The position numbers were made by a program, and so were the translations under genes. 64,000 bases of DNA from Opitutaceae bacterium (GTDB lineage: Bacteria > Verrucomicrobiota > Verrucomicrobiia > Opitutales > Opitutaceae): positions 62,001-126,000 of the forward strand of contig JANQSC010000009.1 of the NCBI GenBank assembly GCA_028284235.1, given 5' to 3'. This document shows, in pieces, positions 18,020 to 26,314 of the stretch. How positions within the stretch are numbered: the stretch's first letter is position 1; each line of letters opens with the position of its first letter. The notes under the pieces are model-generated. The model was not told the origin of the DNA, ran no database searches, and saw nothing but the letters and a program-made list of their open reading frames with translations.

Positions 18020-20518
18020 TTGAAAAGCGCGAGCGACATTAGTTTTAGGATGAGTTCATCGAATTTTAGAATCACGCGATTGCGGCTCCTGGCGGCAGGT
18101 TTTCTGCTGGGGTGCCTTGTTTCGTCTGGGCTGAGCGCGAAGCTGGCGGACGAGCAAGAGCAGAAGGAGTCGAGTTCGAACGATAGCGAAGCGATCGTCA
18201 GTGAAAAGGACGAGGTGCAACTGGTGGAGGATTCCAGCGTGCGCGAAGCGATTAGCCGGCGGCCGGATTTGTCATTCGCCAATGTGACGATCGACGGCGA
18301 GGGCTCGCGTCAGTCTTTGGATGACATTTCAGCGGAAGCGGTCGAGTCCGTGGAAGTGATGAAAGCGGTCACCCCGGACCAAGACGCGGACTCGCGAGGC
18401 GGATCGATCCGTTTGAAAACCCGCCCGTCTTATTTGCAGGAGAAAACCGTGACCAAGGTCAGCCTCCAGTCGGACTACGAGTCGCTCGTGGGCGGCATTG
18501 GATACGAGGGAAGCCTCTCGATCGGGGGAGCCCTCAATGAAAAGCGTAATTTGGGCGGCCGATTTTCCGTTTCCTACGAAAACGAGCACGAAGGTACCCA
18601 ATATATTAACAAGGACTGGTTCCGCCGGAACGTGAACGGCGAATCGCGCATCGTCCTCAAGGAGCTCCGCGTGTTCGACATCGAGGAGCGCAACACGGAT
18701 CGGGACTTGACTGCCTCGCTGGACTTCAAGGCGAGCGAGTCGCTGCGCTTCTTCTGGAAGGGCAGCCACAGCTTGTATCGCAACAGCGAGGTATTGCCGC
18801 ACTTTGAGTATCGTTTTAATCAGGGGAGCTACGTATCGGCAGACGATTCGGGCGCGACGATTGAATCGGCCGAGGTCGAGCGTGGCCTCTACGAGTTCAC
18901 GACCGAATACGAAGTGGCGGAAACTTCGCTCGGAGGCGAGTGGACCGAAGGCGACTGGGAAGCGGATTTCCGCATCATGTACCAGGACGACCAAAGTTCG
19001 CCCCTGGACTATCTCAATGTCGATTTCGTGATGTCCGACGCGGATCTGGCTTACACGTTGGACAGCTACACCTTTCCCGAAGTCACTGCTCTGGACGGGA
19101 CAAATCTGTCCGACCCGAGTGGCTATCTCTTCGAGGATTTCACTTTGCGACAGCGAGCGCGGATGGAGACCGACTCGATCACGTCGGCGAATTTCAAGTG
19201 GAGCAACGCCTTCGGCAACGAGCGCCTGTCGCTGCGTTCCGGCGTCAAGAGCCGCGTTCGCGACAGCTCCACGGACAACCAGTCCAACTACTACGATGGA
19301 TTCGAGGGGGCGGACCCGTTCACCCTGTCCTCGACCCTTTCGAGCGCCGGCGAAAAGAGCCTCCTCGCGGGACTGTACGGCCTCGGGCCGACGCCTGACC
19401 GGAATCTGCTCGATGGATACATTGAAGACAATTTCGACGATTTCATCTTCAACGAACGCCGTTCGCGCGAGAACACGGATTCCTTGTCCTACGATGTGGA
19501 AGAACGTGTCGACGCCTACTACGCGATGGGCGACTATAGCGTTGGAAAATGGCGAGCTATCTTGGGTATGCGCCAGGAGAATACGACCATCGACTTTACG
19601 GCGAACGAAGTGCTGCTCGGGCCGGATACGGCGGACAAAGACGGCGACGGCAACTTTGACGAAATCGTCTATCTGGACACCAATCCCACTTCCGGTTCTT
19701 CCAGCTACGGCAACGCCTTCCCGAATGCCCATGTTCGCTACATGTGGAATGATCGGACTACCGTGATCGCTTCGTTCACGAATACAATCAAGCGCCCGGA
19801 ATACGGCGATGTCGTTCCCTATCGTCGCGTCAATCTCGAGGATCGCGAAATCGAGGAGGGCAACCCCGGCCTCGATCCGACATTGTACACGAACATCGAC
19901 ATGTCCGTCGATTTCAAGGTGGGCGATGAAGGCCTGCTGTCCTTGGAGCTGTTCGATCGGAAATTGGACGACTATATTTTCAGCAACGAGTCATTCGTTT
20001 CCGGCGGTATCTACGACGGCTTCGAACTAGAGCGTCAGGAGAACAGCTCGAGCGCTCAATTGCGTGGCGTGTCCATGACCTGGAGCCAACCGCTGCGTTT
20101 ACCTTTGGTGAACGACGGCCTTTCAGTCAACGCGAACTACACCAGCAAAGAGTCGGAACTCGAGTACCCGACCCGTCCGGGCGAAGTGCTCCCGCTGCCA
20201 CGTGTTTCCGACAACGAAGTGAATGTGGCCTTCACCTATCAAAAGGAGAAACTGTTCGCCCAAGTGAAAATCCAGGCTGAGGACGACAACGTCTATCGCG
20301 TCGCCAACAATGCCGAAAGCGACCGCTACTTCGCTCCGCGCAGTCGGATCGACTTGGCTCTGAGTTACAAGATGCAGGACAAGTCCCGCGTATTCGTGGA
20401 ATGGGACAATATCACCAACGAGCCTTATCTCGACATGTACGAAGGGGAGTCTCTCTACTCCACCTACTATCGTTTGCGGCCTTGGAGCTTGACCACCGGA
20501 GTGAGGTTCGAACTGTAG
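18020..20518 (+). CDS. TonB-dependent outer-membrane receptor with short plug
   Basis: Imports oligosaccharides or metal complexes across the outer membrane using TonB energy. The start is probably TTG 18020, because GGGAGGA (18007-18013) sits six bases upstream; ATG 18050 has only a weak AGG. Either gives a signal peptide (LLAAGFLLGCLVSSGLSA). The plug is recognisable from VREAISRRPDLSF and SVEVMKAVTPDQDADSRGGSIRL, but the stretch normally lying between the first helix and the NVTIDGE strand is missing, so the plug is unusually short. The rest is a beta-barrel ending in WSLTTGVRFEL with a terminal hydrophobic residue. 832 residues. No SusD-like partner is near. It follows the polysaccharide genes, so uptake of their products is likely. 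Confidence 0.88.
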   Translation: MKSASDISFRMSSSNFRITRLRLLAAGFLLGCLVSSGLSAKLADEQEQKESSSNDSEAIVSEKDEVQLVEDSSVREAISRRPDLSFANVTIDGEGSRQSLDDISAEAVESVEVMKAVTPDQDADSRGGSIRLKTRPSYLQEKTVTKVSLQSDYESLVGGIGYEGSLSIGGALNEKRNLGGRFSVSYENEHEGTQYINKDWFRRNVNGESRIVLKELRVFDIEERNTDRDLTASLDFKASESLRFFWKGSHSLYRNSEVLPHFEYRFNQGSYVSADDSGATIESAEVERGLYEFTTEYEVAETSLGGEWTEGDWEADFRIMYQDDQSSPLDYLNVDFVMSDADLAYTLDSYTFPEVTALDGTNLSDPSGYLFEDFTLRQRARMETDSITSANFKWSNAFGNERLSLRSGVKSRVRDSSTDNQSNYYDGFEGADPFTLSSTLSSAGEKSLLAGLYGLGPTPDRNLLDGYIEDNFDDFIFNERRSRENTDSLSYDVEERVDAYYAMGDYSVGKWRAILGMRQENTTIDFTANEVLLGPDTADKDGDGNFDEIVYLDTNPTSGSSSYGNAFPNAHVRYMWNDRTTVIASFTNTIKRPEYGDVVPYRRVNLEDREIEEGNPGLDPTLYTNIDMSVDFKVGDEGLLSLELFDRKLDDYIFSNESFVSGGIYDGFELERQENSSSAQLRGVSMTWSQPLRLPLVNDGLSVNANYTSKESELEYPTRPGEVLPLPRVSDNEVNVAFTYQKEKLFAQVKIQAEDDNVYRVANNAESDRYFAPRSRIDLALSYKMQDKSRVFVEWDNITNEPYLDMYEGESLYSTYYRLRPWSLTTGVRFEL

Positions 20519-20538
20519 CGGACCCTGCCAGTTGGTTG

Positions 20539-20822
20539 TTTTGGACATCGCCCCGACTGCGTCGGGGCTAAGATCCCCGTCTCAGCCACCGACAAAGTCG
20601 ATGGCTACGCGGGGCCAGGATCGCCTTCGGCGGCAGGACTTTTTATAGATGATGTCGAAGGGATAAACTTATAGATTTACTCAGCTAAAAAAGAAAGTCC
20701 TGCCGCGGATACCGCAACGCGGTAGGAGCGATCCTGGCCCCGCCCGAAGGGACGGGGGTCTTAGCGACCGAGTCCCGCGTAGCCCGCAAGGCGAAGCGGG
20801 AGGGACGAGCGATGTCCAAAAA
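20539..20822. repeat. Palindromic repeat element A (two inverted arms, no gene)
   Basis: Begins TTTTGGACATCGCCCCGAC and ends GATGTCCAAAAA. The left arm (20539-20645) and right arm (20690-20822) are imperfect inverted copies; each is itself palindromic (CCCCGACTGCGTCGGGG at 20551-20567) and carries the shared modules GGGGCCAGGATCG and GGCAGGAC. An AT-rich core of about 45 bases separates the arms. Related elements are at 27795-28028 and 33434-34106. It fills the 331-bp gap between the convergent receptor and methyltransferase genes; nothing else is seen there. Confidence 0.85.
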
Positions 20823-20849
20823 TAACACACAACTCGCGAATAGTAGTCT

Positions 20850-21596
20850 CTATCGGGGTTTCCGAAACACGAGAAAGTGCTGCCACGGGAGGTCGTCTTT
20901 CGTCTCCACCCATTCGAAGCCGACGTATTCGAGCTCCTTTCTCGCCTGAGCCTCGCTCATCTTGTGTAGCGGTTTGATGGGTACTCTGGGATTTTCCGCT
21001 CGGTATTCCAGCAGGTAGACGACTCCGCCCGGACGGAGAGCGTCGAGTATCGATGTCATCATCTCATACGGATGAGAGAACTCGTGATAGGCGTCCACGA
21101 ACAGGACAGCGTCGATCGAGTTCTCCGGGAGTTCGATACTGTCGATCGATCCCAAATGCGGGCGCACGTTGTCCACGCCGAGCGCGTCCGCCTTGTTCTT
21201 CACGAAGTCCAGCATTTCTTGCTGGATATCGACGGCGAGTACTTGCGATTCTGGAAATCTAGCGGCGATGCGAAAGGAATAGTATCCCGAGCCCGCTCCA
21301 ATATCGGCGAGCGTCTGGCCGGGCTCCAAGTCGATCAAGGCGATCGCCTTGGAAGGAGCTTCCTCCGCTTCCCGCTCGTCTCGTTCGAGCCATCCGATCC
21401 CTTGGTGTCCCATCACCTGGGCGATTTCGCGTCCCAGATAATACTTGCCGATGCCGTCGCGGGTGCGCGTTCCCTCGCTGTAGTGGGAGTGTTCAGCAGA
21501 AGAGTCTTCCACCGCGAGTGAAACGGGAAGAGGCAACTCGGCGAAGACGACTATCGACGCTAGAAAAATGAGTACGGTGCGATCTTCCACGGCCAT
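20850..21596 (-). CDS. Exported class I SAM-dependent methyltransferase-like protein
   Basis: A hydrophobic N-terminus (VLIFLASIVVFAELPLPVSLA) suggests a signal peptide or membrane anchor. The segment YYLGREIAQVMGHQGIGWLE before the catalytic part is typical of a family of small exported methyltransferases of Planctomycetes, Verrucomicrobia and Proteobacteria. The Rossmann motif I is LADIGAGSGYYSF (about 97-109), followed by VLAVDIQQEML and the post-II motif VLFVDAYHEFSHP. 248 residues. The substrate is unknown, and how a SAM enzyme works outside the cytoplasm is unclear; the N-terminus may instead be a poorly placed start. It stands alone, with element A downstream. Confidence 0.82.
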   Translation of the reverse strand: MAVEDRTVLIFLASIVVFAELPLPVSLAVEDSSAEHSHYSEGTRTRDGIGKYYLGREIAQVMGHQGIGWLERDEREAEEAPSKAIALIDLEPGQTLADIGAGSGYYSFRIAARFPESQVLAVDIQQEMLDFVKNKADALGVDNVRPHLGSIDSIELPENSIDAVLFVDAYHEFSHPYEMMTSILDALRPGGVVYLLEYRAENPRVPIKPLHKMSEAQARKELEYVGFEWVETKDDLPWQHFLVFRKPR

Positions 21597-21798
21597 AAAT
21601 AACAGAACTTAGCGCCATTGTATACGATTGCGCGAGTGATATTTAAAATGGATTATATAATCCGGTCTCATTTTTGAGTTTACAAGCGGGGCTAGGGTAT
21701 ATACGTAAATTTAACCGGCATCCTTCTTATATATCCTATTTCAGGGTGCATCTTACTCCTACTCCCGACCACCCGATCCCTGTCTTTGCTCGATTTTC

Positions 21799-21840
21799 GA
21801 TTAAGATTAGGAGTATGATTAGGATTAAGACTAGGAGTAC
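21799..21840. repeat. TTAGGATTA-type short tandem motif
   Basis: GATTAAGATTAGGAGT at 21799 is followed by GATTAGGATTAAGACTAGGAGT at 21819, so one unit of about 20 bases is present twice with small changes. The same words recur at 57349-57432. The likely start codon of the following gene (21815) lies inside it. Confidence 0.6.
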
Positions 21841-22246
21841 GACAGTAAACTCACAGAAAGACTCCACTCAATTGCCCGAAGAAGTCATATTGGACCAGGA
21901 ACATGGACTCATCCGAATCAAATCGATCGGCGATGTGCCGACTTCGGAATGGAGAAAATCGATGGAGAAGGTGCTGGAGTTGAAAGAGAAACACCGGATC
22001 AATCGCTTGCTTATCGACTCGAAAGAACAGTTGAGCACTTCTGGATACAGCGAGATTTTCGAGTTCGCCAAATGGTTCCCGAAAGATATCAAATTGGCCT
22101 TGCTAGTGGAGGATGCGACTGGGGGTAGAGTGTTGTCCACCGAACCGAAGCAGCGATTTCTCGAAGCGATTGGCTTGCAGGAGAATATAGATGTCAAGTC
22201 GTTCGTAGACGAAGAGGAAGCGATGTCGTGGCTGGGGAATCAGTGA
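21815..22246 (+). CDS. Small SpoIIAA/STAS-like protein
   Basis: 143 residues from ATG 21815; an in-frame TTG at 21674 would give 190, but the extra 47 residues look non-coding. The conserved-looking part begins at PEEVILDQEHGLIRIKSIGD and runs through an alpha/beta pattern (IDSKEQLSTSGYSEIFEFAKWFPKDI in pieces, IKLALLVEDATGGRVL). The size and the strand-helix order resemble the SpoIIAA-like/STAS-like family, which binds small hydrophobic molecules or partners, but no catalytic residue is evident. It is more AT-rich than its neighbours. Its start lies in a repeated TTAGGATTA motif, so the true start is uncertain. No operon partner. Confidence 0.62.
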   Translation: MIRIKTRSTTVNSQKDSTQLPEEVILDQEHGLIRIKSIGDVPTSEWRKSMEKVLELKEKHRINRLLIDSKEQLSTSGYSEIFEFAKWFPKDIKLALLVEDATGGRVLSTEPKQRFLEAIGLQENIDVKSFVDEEEAMSWLGNQ

Positions 22247-22284
22247 ATCGATGTGTAACCGCGAGTTTGGATCTGTGAATTTGG

Positions 22285-22362
22285 AACCGCGAATTCACGC
22301 GAATAGACACGAATCAAATCCAGTATTTTAAAATTCGCGTCTATTCCCGTTCATTCGCGGTT
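22285..22362. repeat. 29-bp imperfect inverted repeat in a convergent gap
   Basis: AACCGCGAATTCACGCGAAT... (22285-22313) pairs with the complement at 22334-22362 with a few mismatches around a 20-base AT-rich centre. It fills most of the space between the STAS-like gene (+) and the LarA-like gene (-), both of which end here. It may act as a two-way terminator or be a dispersed palindrome. Confidence 0.65.
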
Positions 22363-22376
22363 TGTCCGAACCCGAA

Positions 22377-23705
22377 TTAGCTGCCGCGTTTTGTCGGCCA
22401 GGTTTGATTGCCGTCCGCGTCGAAGGTGATGGGCTGGGAGTCGCCATCGATCTCTAGATCGTCGCGGGATTCGATTTCGGGGAGATATGCGGTAGACATC
22501 CAGATTCGGTCGATTTCTTTTGTATTGGCGATTTGGATTATTTTGGCGCTGGCGTAGTCTTCTTGAATTACGCTTCGACAGGCGATCTCAATCGCTTGCT
22601 GATCCGATTCCGCGACGAGCGGAATTTTGGCGACGTTTGCGGTCCGGGCCGTGAGAGCGTTTGTGTAGGTACTGGAGAGATTTATTTTCTCGGCAGCGCG
22701 ACGCGTAATGACGTCCGCATTCCCGATACCAATGGCGTTTCCCTCGGTTGCACCGGTGAGGTCGCGGACGAGTATTTGTCCGATCTCGGGCGTGTAGTCG
22801 CGCTCGACGCCTGTAGCGGATCGACCGGTCACGTTGGAGTCCATGCCGCCCCCGCTCACGTCTTTTCCAATAGCGTCGACGATCAGGAGATCGACTTGAG
22901 GGACGAGAATGCGGCCCATGAGTCGTTTCGAGTAGACCAGCAGCTCTTTCTCGCGGTCGAAAAAGGAGGAAGCTGGGATCGCTTCGACTTTCGCCACTCG
23001 ATTGTAGGCGTTCTCGACGATGGCGATTCCTAGGAGGATCGGGGCTTTTTCAAGCGTGATCGCGGCGACTTCGGGGAGCACTTCGTGGAATCGATGAAAC
23101 CCGAGCTTGTGGACGCCGGAGGTGCCAATGTGTTTTCCGAGCCCGATCATGAGCATCTTGAGCAGACCGCTTTCGTAGTCGGCCGCGAAAGCGGTGTGGG
23201 CTTTGATGCGATTGCAGACGATAATGCCGTCCGACTCGAAGGCGAGCCGGTCGCAGCAGACTCTCGTTCCGCCTTCGACCGCGCCCAGCTCCACGACTTC
23301 CATGGAGGAACGGATGGGGGCTCCGAGACTTTCCTCAGTGAGGCCGAGGCTGGCGAGGACCGCGACTTGGCCGTCCGCGGTGGCGCCTCCGTGACTGCCC
23401 ATGGCGGGAACGATGAAGGGTTGGGCGCCCCATTCTTTGAGACGTTCGATCGTTTGTTTGAGAATTTGGACTTGGCCTTTTATGCCGCGGCTTCCCGCGG
23501 CGATGGCAATGCGCTTGCCGGTCCAATCATGGTTGGCGAACGGCTCGAGCTGTTGGCTAATTGCTGTATCCAGATCCGCTTCGACCTCTTCGGGGAAGCG
23601 TTGTCGGATCGGTATCAGCTCGGGCAGGACAAAGGGTTTTGTATCCGCGATTTTGGGCGCGATGTTCGCGAGAGTGAGACTAGTCTTATACGGTTTGTCG
23701 GTCAT
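22377..23705 (-). CDS. LarA/DUF2088-like protein (lactate racemase N-terminal domain family)
   Basis: 442 residues, cytoplasmic. The N-terminal half shows the nucleotide-binding-like signature IAIAAGSRGI and IVPAMGSHGGATADG, which mark DUF2088/LarA-type proteins; later segments ILVPQVDLLIVDAIGKDVSGGGMD and the conserved ICNRIKAHT-like piece (VCNRIKAHTAF) fit the same family. True LarA racemases need a nickel-pincer cofactor made by LarBCE, none of which are in the window, so racemase activity is not shown. The start ATG overlaps the aldolase stop by one base. Its place last in the glucarate operon suggests epimerising or oxidising a hydroxy-acid intermediate such as tartronate or glycerate (inference). 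Confidence 0.82.
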   Translation of the reverse strand: MTDKPYKTSLTLANIAPKIADTKPFVLPELIPIRQRFPEEVEADLDTAISQQLEPFANHDWTGKRIAIAAGSRGIKGQVQILKQTIERLKEWGAQPFIVPAMGSHGGATADGQVAVLASLGLTEESLGAPIRSSMEVVELGAVEGGTRVCCDRLAFESDGIIVCNRIKAHTAFAADYESGLLKMLMIGLGKHIGTSGVHKLGFHRFHEVLPEVAAITLEKAPILLGIAIVENAYNRVAKVEAIPASSFFDREKELLVYSKRLMGRILVPQVDLLIVDAIGKDVSGGGMDSNVTGRSATGVERDYTPEIGQILVRDLTGATEGNAIGIGNADVITRRAAEKINLSSTYTNALTARTANVAKIPLVAESDQQAIEIACRSVIQEDYASAKIIQIANTKEIDRIWMSTAYLPEIESRDDLEIDGDSQPITFDADGNQTWPTKRGS

Positions 23706-24481
23706 TAAGCGGAGGCGCTGGCGTCCTTGCTTGCAGCGACGAGCGCGTTCATTCCATTGGCGACCATGCCCCCGTCGGATCCCACCGCGACAAAGGTGTA
23801 GCCTTGTTGATAGAGGGTTTGAATTTCGTCCAGGGCGAAGCCGAGGATGCCGCAGGCTTTCCCGTGACGAGCGGCGGCTTCTCGCGTTTTCTTCGTGGCT
23901 TCGACGTATTTCGGATGGTCGAATTGGCGGGGTATGCCGAGCGACACGGACAGGTCCATGGGACCGATAAAGAGGACGTCGACTCCATCGACCGCGGCGA
24001 TCGCGTCGACGTTCTCAATCGCGGTGGGCGATTCGATTTGGGCGACGATGAGCGTGTTTTCGTGGGCGGATTCGAGTCGTTCCGCGAACTTGGCGCCGTA
24101 GCGGGCGCTTCGGTTCATGATGGCGACTCCGCGCGTTCCGTGGGGCGGATAGCGGGAGTAGGAAACGGCAGCCCGGGCTTCCTCGGCGTCGCTGATATTG
24201 GGAATCATGATACCGTGGACGCCGAGATCGAGAGCGCGTTTAAAATAGTCTGCGTTTAGCGATGAAACGCGTACGACCGGCGCGGCGCCCGTGCCTTCCA
24301 GGGCCATGAGTTGCTGGGCGAGCATTCCCCAGGAGCCGGAGCCGTGTTCCATGTCGAGTTGGCACCAGTCCAATCCGGATTGACCGGCGACTTCGGCGAG
24401 GAGAGGGGAGCCGGTGTTGAGAAAGGTGCCGATCAGCCGTTCCTTGGCCAGGGCGCGTTTTCTGAGAGCGAGTTCATTCAT
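23705..24481 (-). CDS. HpcH/HpaI-type class II aldolase (2-keto-3-deoxyglucarate aldolase-like)
   Basis: Metal-dependent pyruvate aldolase. The family signatures are CQLDMEHGSGSW, the substrate-site Arg in APVVRVSSLNADYFKRALDLG, GIMIPNISDAEEA, the metal-ligand Glu in IVAQIESPTAIEN and the Asp in LFIGPMDLSVSLG. 258 residues is the usual length. In context, after a glucarate dehydratase, it most likely splits 5-keto-4-deoxyglucarate to pyruvate and tartronate semialdehyde, as GarL does; other 2-keto-3-deoxy acids are possible. It is the middle gene of a three-gene - strand operon, with a 49-bp gap before it and a one-base overlap after it. Confidence 0.9.
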   Translation of the reverse strand: MNELALRKRALAKERLIGTFLNTGSPLLAEVAGQSGLDWCQLDMEHGSGSWGMLAQQLMALEGTGAAPVVRVSSLNADYFKRALDLGVHGIMIPNISDAEEARAAVSYSRYPPHGTRGVAIMNRSARYGAKFAERLESAHENTLIVAQIESPTAIENVDAIAAVDGVDVLFIGPMDLSVSLGIPRQFDHPKYVEATKKTREAAARHGKACGILGFALDEIQTLYQQGYTFVAVGSDGGMVANGMNALVAASKDASASA

Positions 24482-24530
24482 GAGGGGGTAGATCGCAAAG
24501 GATTTGAAAAATAGTGTATTTTAATTGTAA

Positions 24531-25814
24531 CTACCAACGGGTCGCTTCGAATTTCCATCCGGGTTCGATTTTCTGCATCTCGGCTTCGTCGTTGCGAAAC
24601 TCGAGCCCGCAGCGGAGGTAGTTCTGGTGGAGGCGTTCCAGGGCGTCGGTATCGATGGCGACGCCGATGCCGGGCGCGTCGGGGACGGCGATCGCCCCGT
24701 TTTCGAATTTCAGTTGTCCGCCCGCGACGATCTCTTCGGCCTGCCAGGGGTAGTGAGTGTCGAGGTCGTAGTCGAGCTGGGGGATGCAGGCGCCGAGGTG
24801 GACCATGGCGGCGAGGGAGATGCCGAGGTGGCTATTGGAGTGCATGGAGATGCCGCGACCAAATGTTTGGCAAATGCGGCACAGATCGAGACAGGGCTTG
24901 AGACCGCCCCAGTAGTGATGGTCGGTCAAAATGACGTCCTCGGAGTGGAGCGCGACCGCTCGCGGAATGTCGTCGAAGGACGTCGTGCACATGTTCGTGG
25001 CGAGCGGCGACTCGATGGCTTTTCCGACTTTGGCCATGGCTTCCTGTCCTCTGACCGGATCTTCGAGGTATTCGAGGACGGAATCGAGTTTCGTTCCGAT
25101 GCGAATTCCTGTCTCGATGCTCCAAACCGCGTTGGGATCGAGGCGCAGCGGCACGTCCGGGCCGAATGCGTCGCGGAGGGCGAACATTGCGGCGGCTTCT
25201 TCGTCGGGAGGGAAGACGCCGCCTTTGAGTTTGATCGACTGAAACCCGAAGGCGTCGATCATGGCTTGAGCTTGGGCGACGACGCCTTCCGGCGTTTTCG
25301 CTTCGAGTTGCCGGGCGGCGTCCCAGCCAGTGGCGTTGGGGTCCGTATCGAATTCGAGGGGACCGCCGGCGCCGCGCTCTTTATAGAAAAGGTAAGCTCC
25401 GAAAGGAACGCGCTCGCGGACGGCGCCGCCGAGGAAATCGCATACGCGCACTTCGAATCGCTTGCCCAGATAGTCGAGACAAGCGACTTCCAGCGCGCTG
25501 CGGAGGTGCACCCACAGTCGCTGGTCCCAGGGGCTGTCGCCGCGTTGCTCGTCCGGGGTTTCCAGCGCGTTCTGGGCAGCTTCGAGAAGTTGAGTCAATT
25601 GCAGCGGTTCGGAGCCGAGCAGTCGATCGCACAGGTGGTTGAGCGACTCGACCATCCCTTGCGGGCAAGGGGATTCGCTGATGCCGGTGAGCCCGTCTTC
25701 GCAGGCGATTTCGAGAATGACGCGCAGGGCGTAGGGAGCGTGCATGCCCGACGCGGCTCTCAATGGCGGGTCGATAGTGGCGATGGGGGTAACCGTGTAG
25801 TGGGTAATCTTCAT
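24531..25814 (-). CDS. gudD: Glucarate dehydratase (enolase superfamily)
   Basis: Dehydrates D-glucarate (or idarate) to 5-keto-4-deoxyglucarate. The protein follows the GudD pattern along its length: the acid/base Lys pair in FQSIKLKGGVFPPDEE, metal ligands in PLRLDPNAVW and LEYLEDPV, the TNM segment LATNMCTTSFDDI, and the His of the His-Asp pair in MHSNSHLGISLAAMVHLGA. 427 residues against about 446 in E. coli. It is the first gene of the operon with the aldolase and the LarA-like protein. A related dehydratase for another uronic-derived acid cannot be ruled out. Glucarate could come from oxidised glucuronic acid of polysaccharides. Confidence 0.85.
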   Translation of the reverse strand: MKITHYTVTPIATIDPPLRAASGMHAPYALRVILEIACEDGLTGISESPCPQGMVESLNHLCDRLLGSEPLQLTQLLEAAQNALETPDEQRGDSPWDQRLWVHLRSALEVACLDYLGKRFEVRVCDFLGGAVRERVPFGAYLFYKERGAGGPLEFDTDPNATGWDAARQLEAKTPEGVVAQAQAMIDAFGFQSIKLKGGVFPPDEEAAAMFALRDAFGPDVPLRLDPNAVWSIETGIRIGTKLDSVLEYLEDPVRGQEAMAKVGKAIESPLATNMCTTSFDDIPRAVALHSEDVILTDHHYWGGLKPCLDLCRICQTFGRGISMHSNSHLGISLAAMVHLGACIPQLDYDLDTHYPWQAEEIVAGGQLKFENGAIAVPDAPGIGVAIDTDALERLHQNYLRCGLEFRNDEAEMQKIEPGWKFEATRW

Positions 25815-26314
25815 AAAGGAGCAGAGTCACGTTGGGCGAAGTCGCGGGAAGGAGCGAGTAGAAAACTGAATACGGTCGGGAGGGTGTGCCTTTAGTGCAT
25901 CGCATATCGCGCTGACCCGCATAAACCACTGAAGCCACCCATCGCCTGTCTGCCTTTTAAGATTCGCGACAACGCAGAGTCCTTGAATCCAGGAAGAGCT
26001 TCATTCCGCGAAAAAACTGTACACGAAGACAGCGTCCCGAGACCCACTCAGGGCCAACCCTCCTTTGAAAATCCCCACTTAACTTTCCAACCTTGGAAAG
26101 TAAAGTGGGGATACGAGGGTTGGCAGTGACCGGCGATGAGCCAGGCCAAGCGCTCCGAACTATCGGAAGTCACCTGAGTGCATTAGGAGGATCAGGTCTG
26201 GGATTCGTTTTGAAATGAAGCCGCATCAAACGACACTTTAAAACACACCCCGGTTGGGAGGCGGGCGCTCATTTGGATTGCGAGCGCGGCAGAGAGCGGT
26301 TCAGATCGGTGGCC
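25815..26314. other. 500-bp divergent intergenic region with a long hairpin
   Basis: Lies between gudD (-) and a sulfatase gene (+), so both promoters should be here; I see no convincing -35/-10 pair. It contains a long hairpin (listed separately). No reading frame here looks coding: the only sizeable frame is the complement of gudD extended into the gap. Confidence 0.5.
26054..26123. repeat. Long imperfect hairpin
   Basis: CCAACCCTC (26054-26062) pairs with GAGGGTTGG (26115-26123); inside it, ATCCCCACTTAACTTTCCA (26071-26089) pairs with TGGAAAGTAAAGTGGGGAT (26094-26112) with one mismatch around a four-base loop. The stem is about 30 pairs with an internal bulge. It has no T run and lies in a divergent region. 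It may be a dispersed palindrome or a regulatory structure. Confidence 0.75.

Noticed and set aside
21674-21814. N-terminal extension of the STAS-like gene from TTG 21674
   Set aside because: Composition is unlike coding sequence and it runs through a repeated motif.
24627-25895. 422-codon + strand frame opposite gudD
   Set aside because: Val/Gly/Glu-rich antisense shadow; the - strand protein matches glucarate dehydratase throughout.
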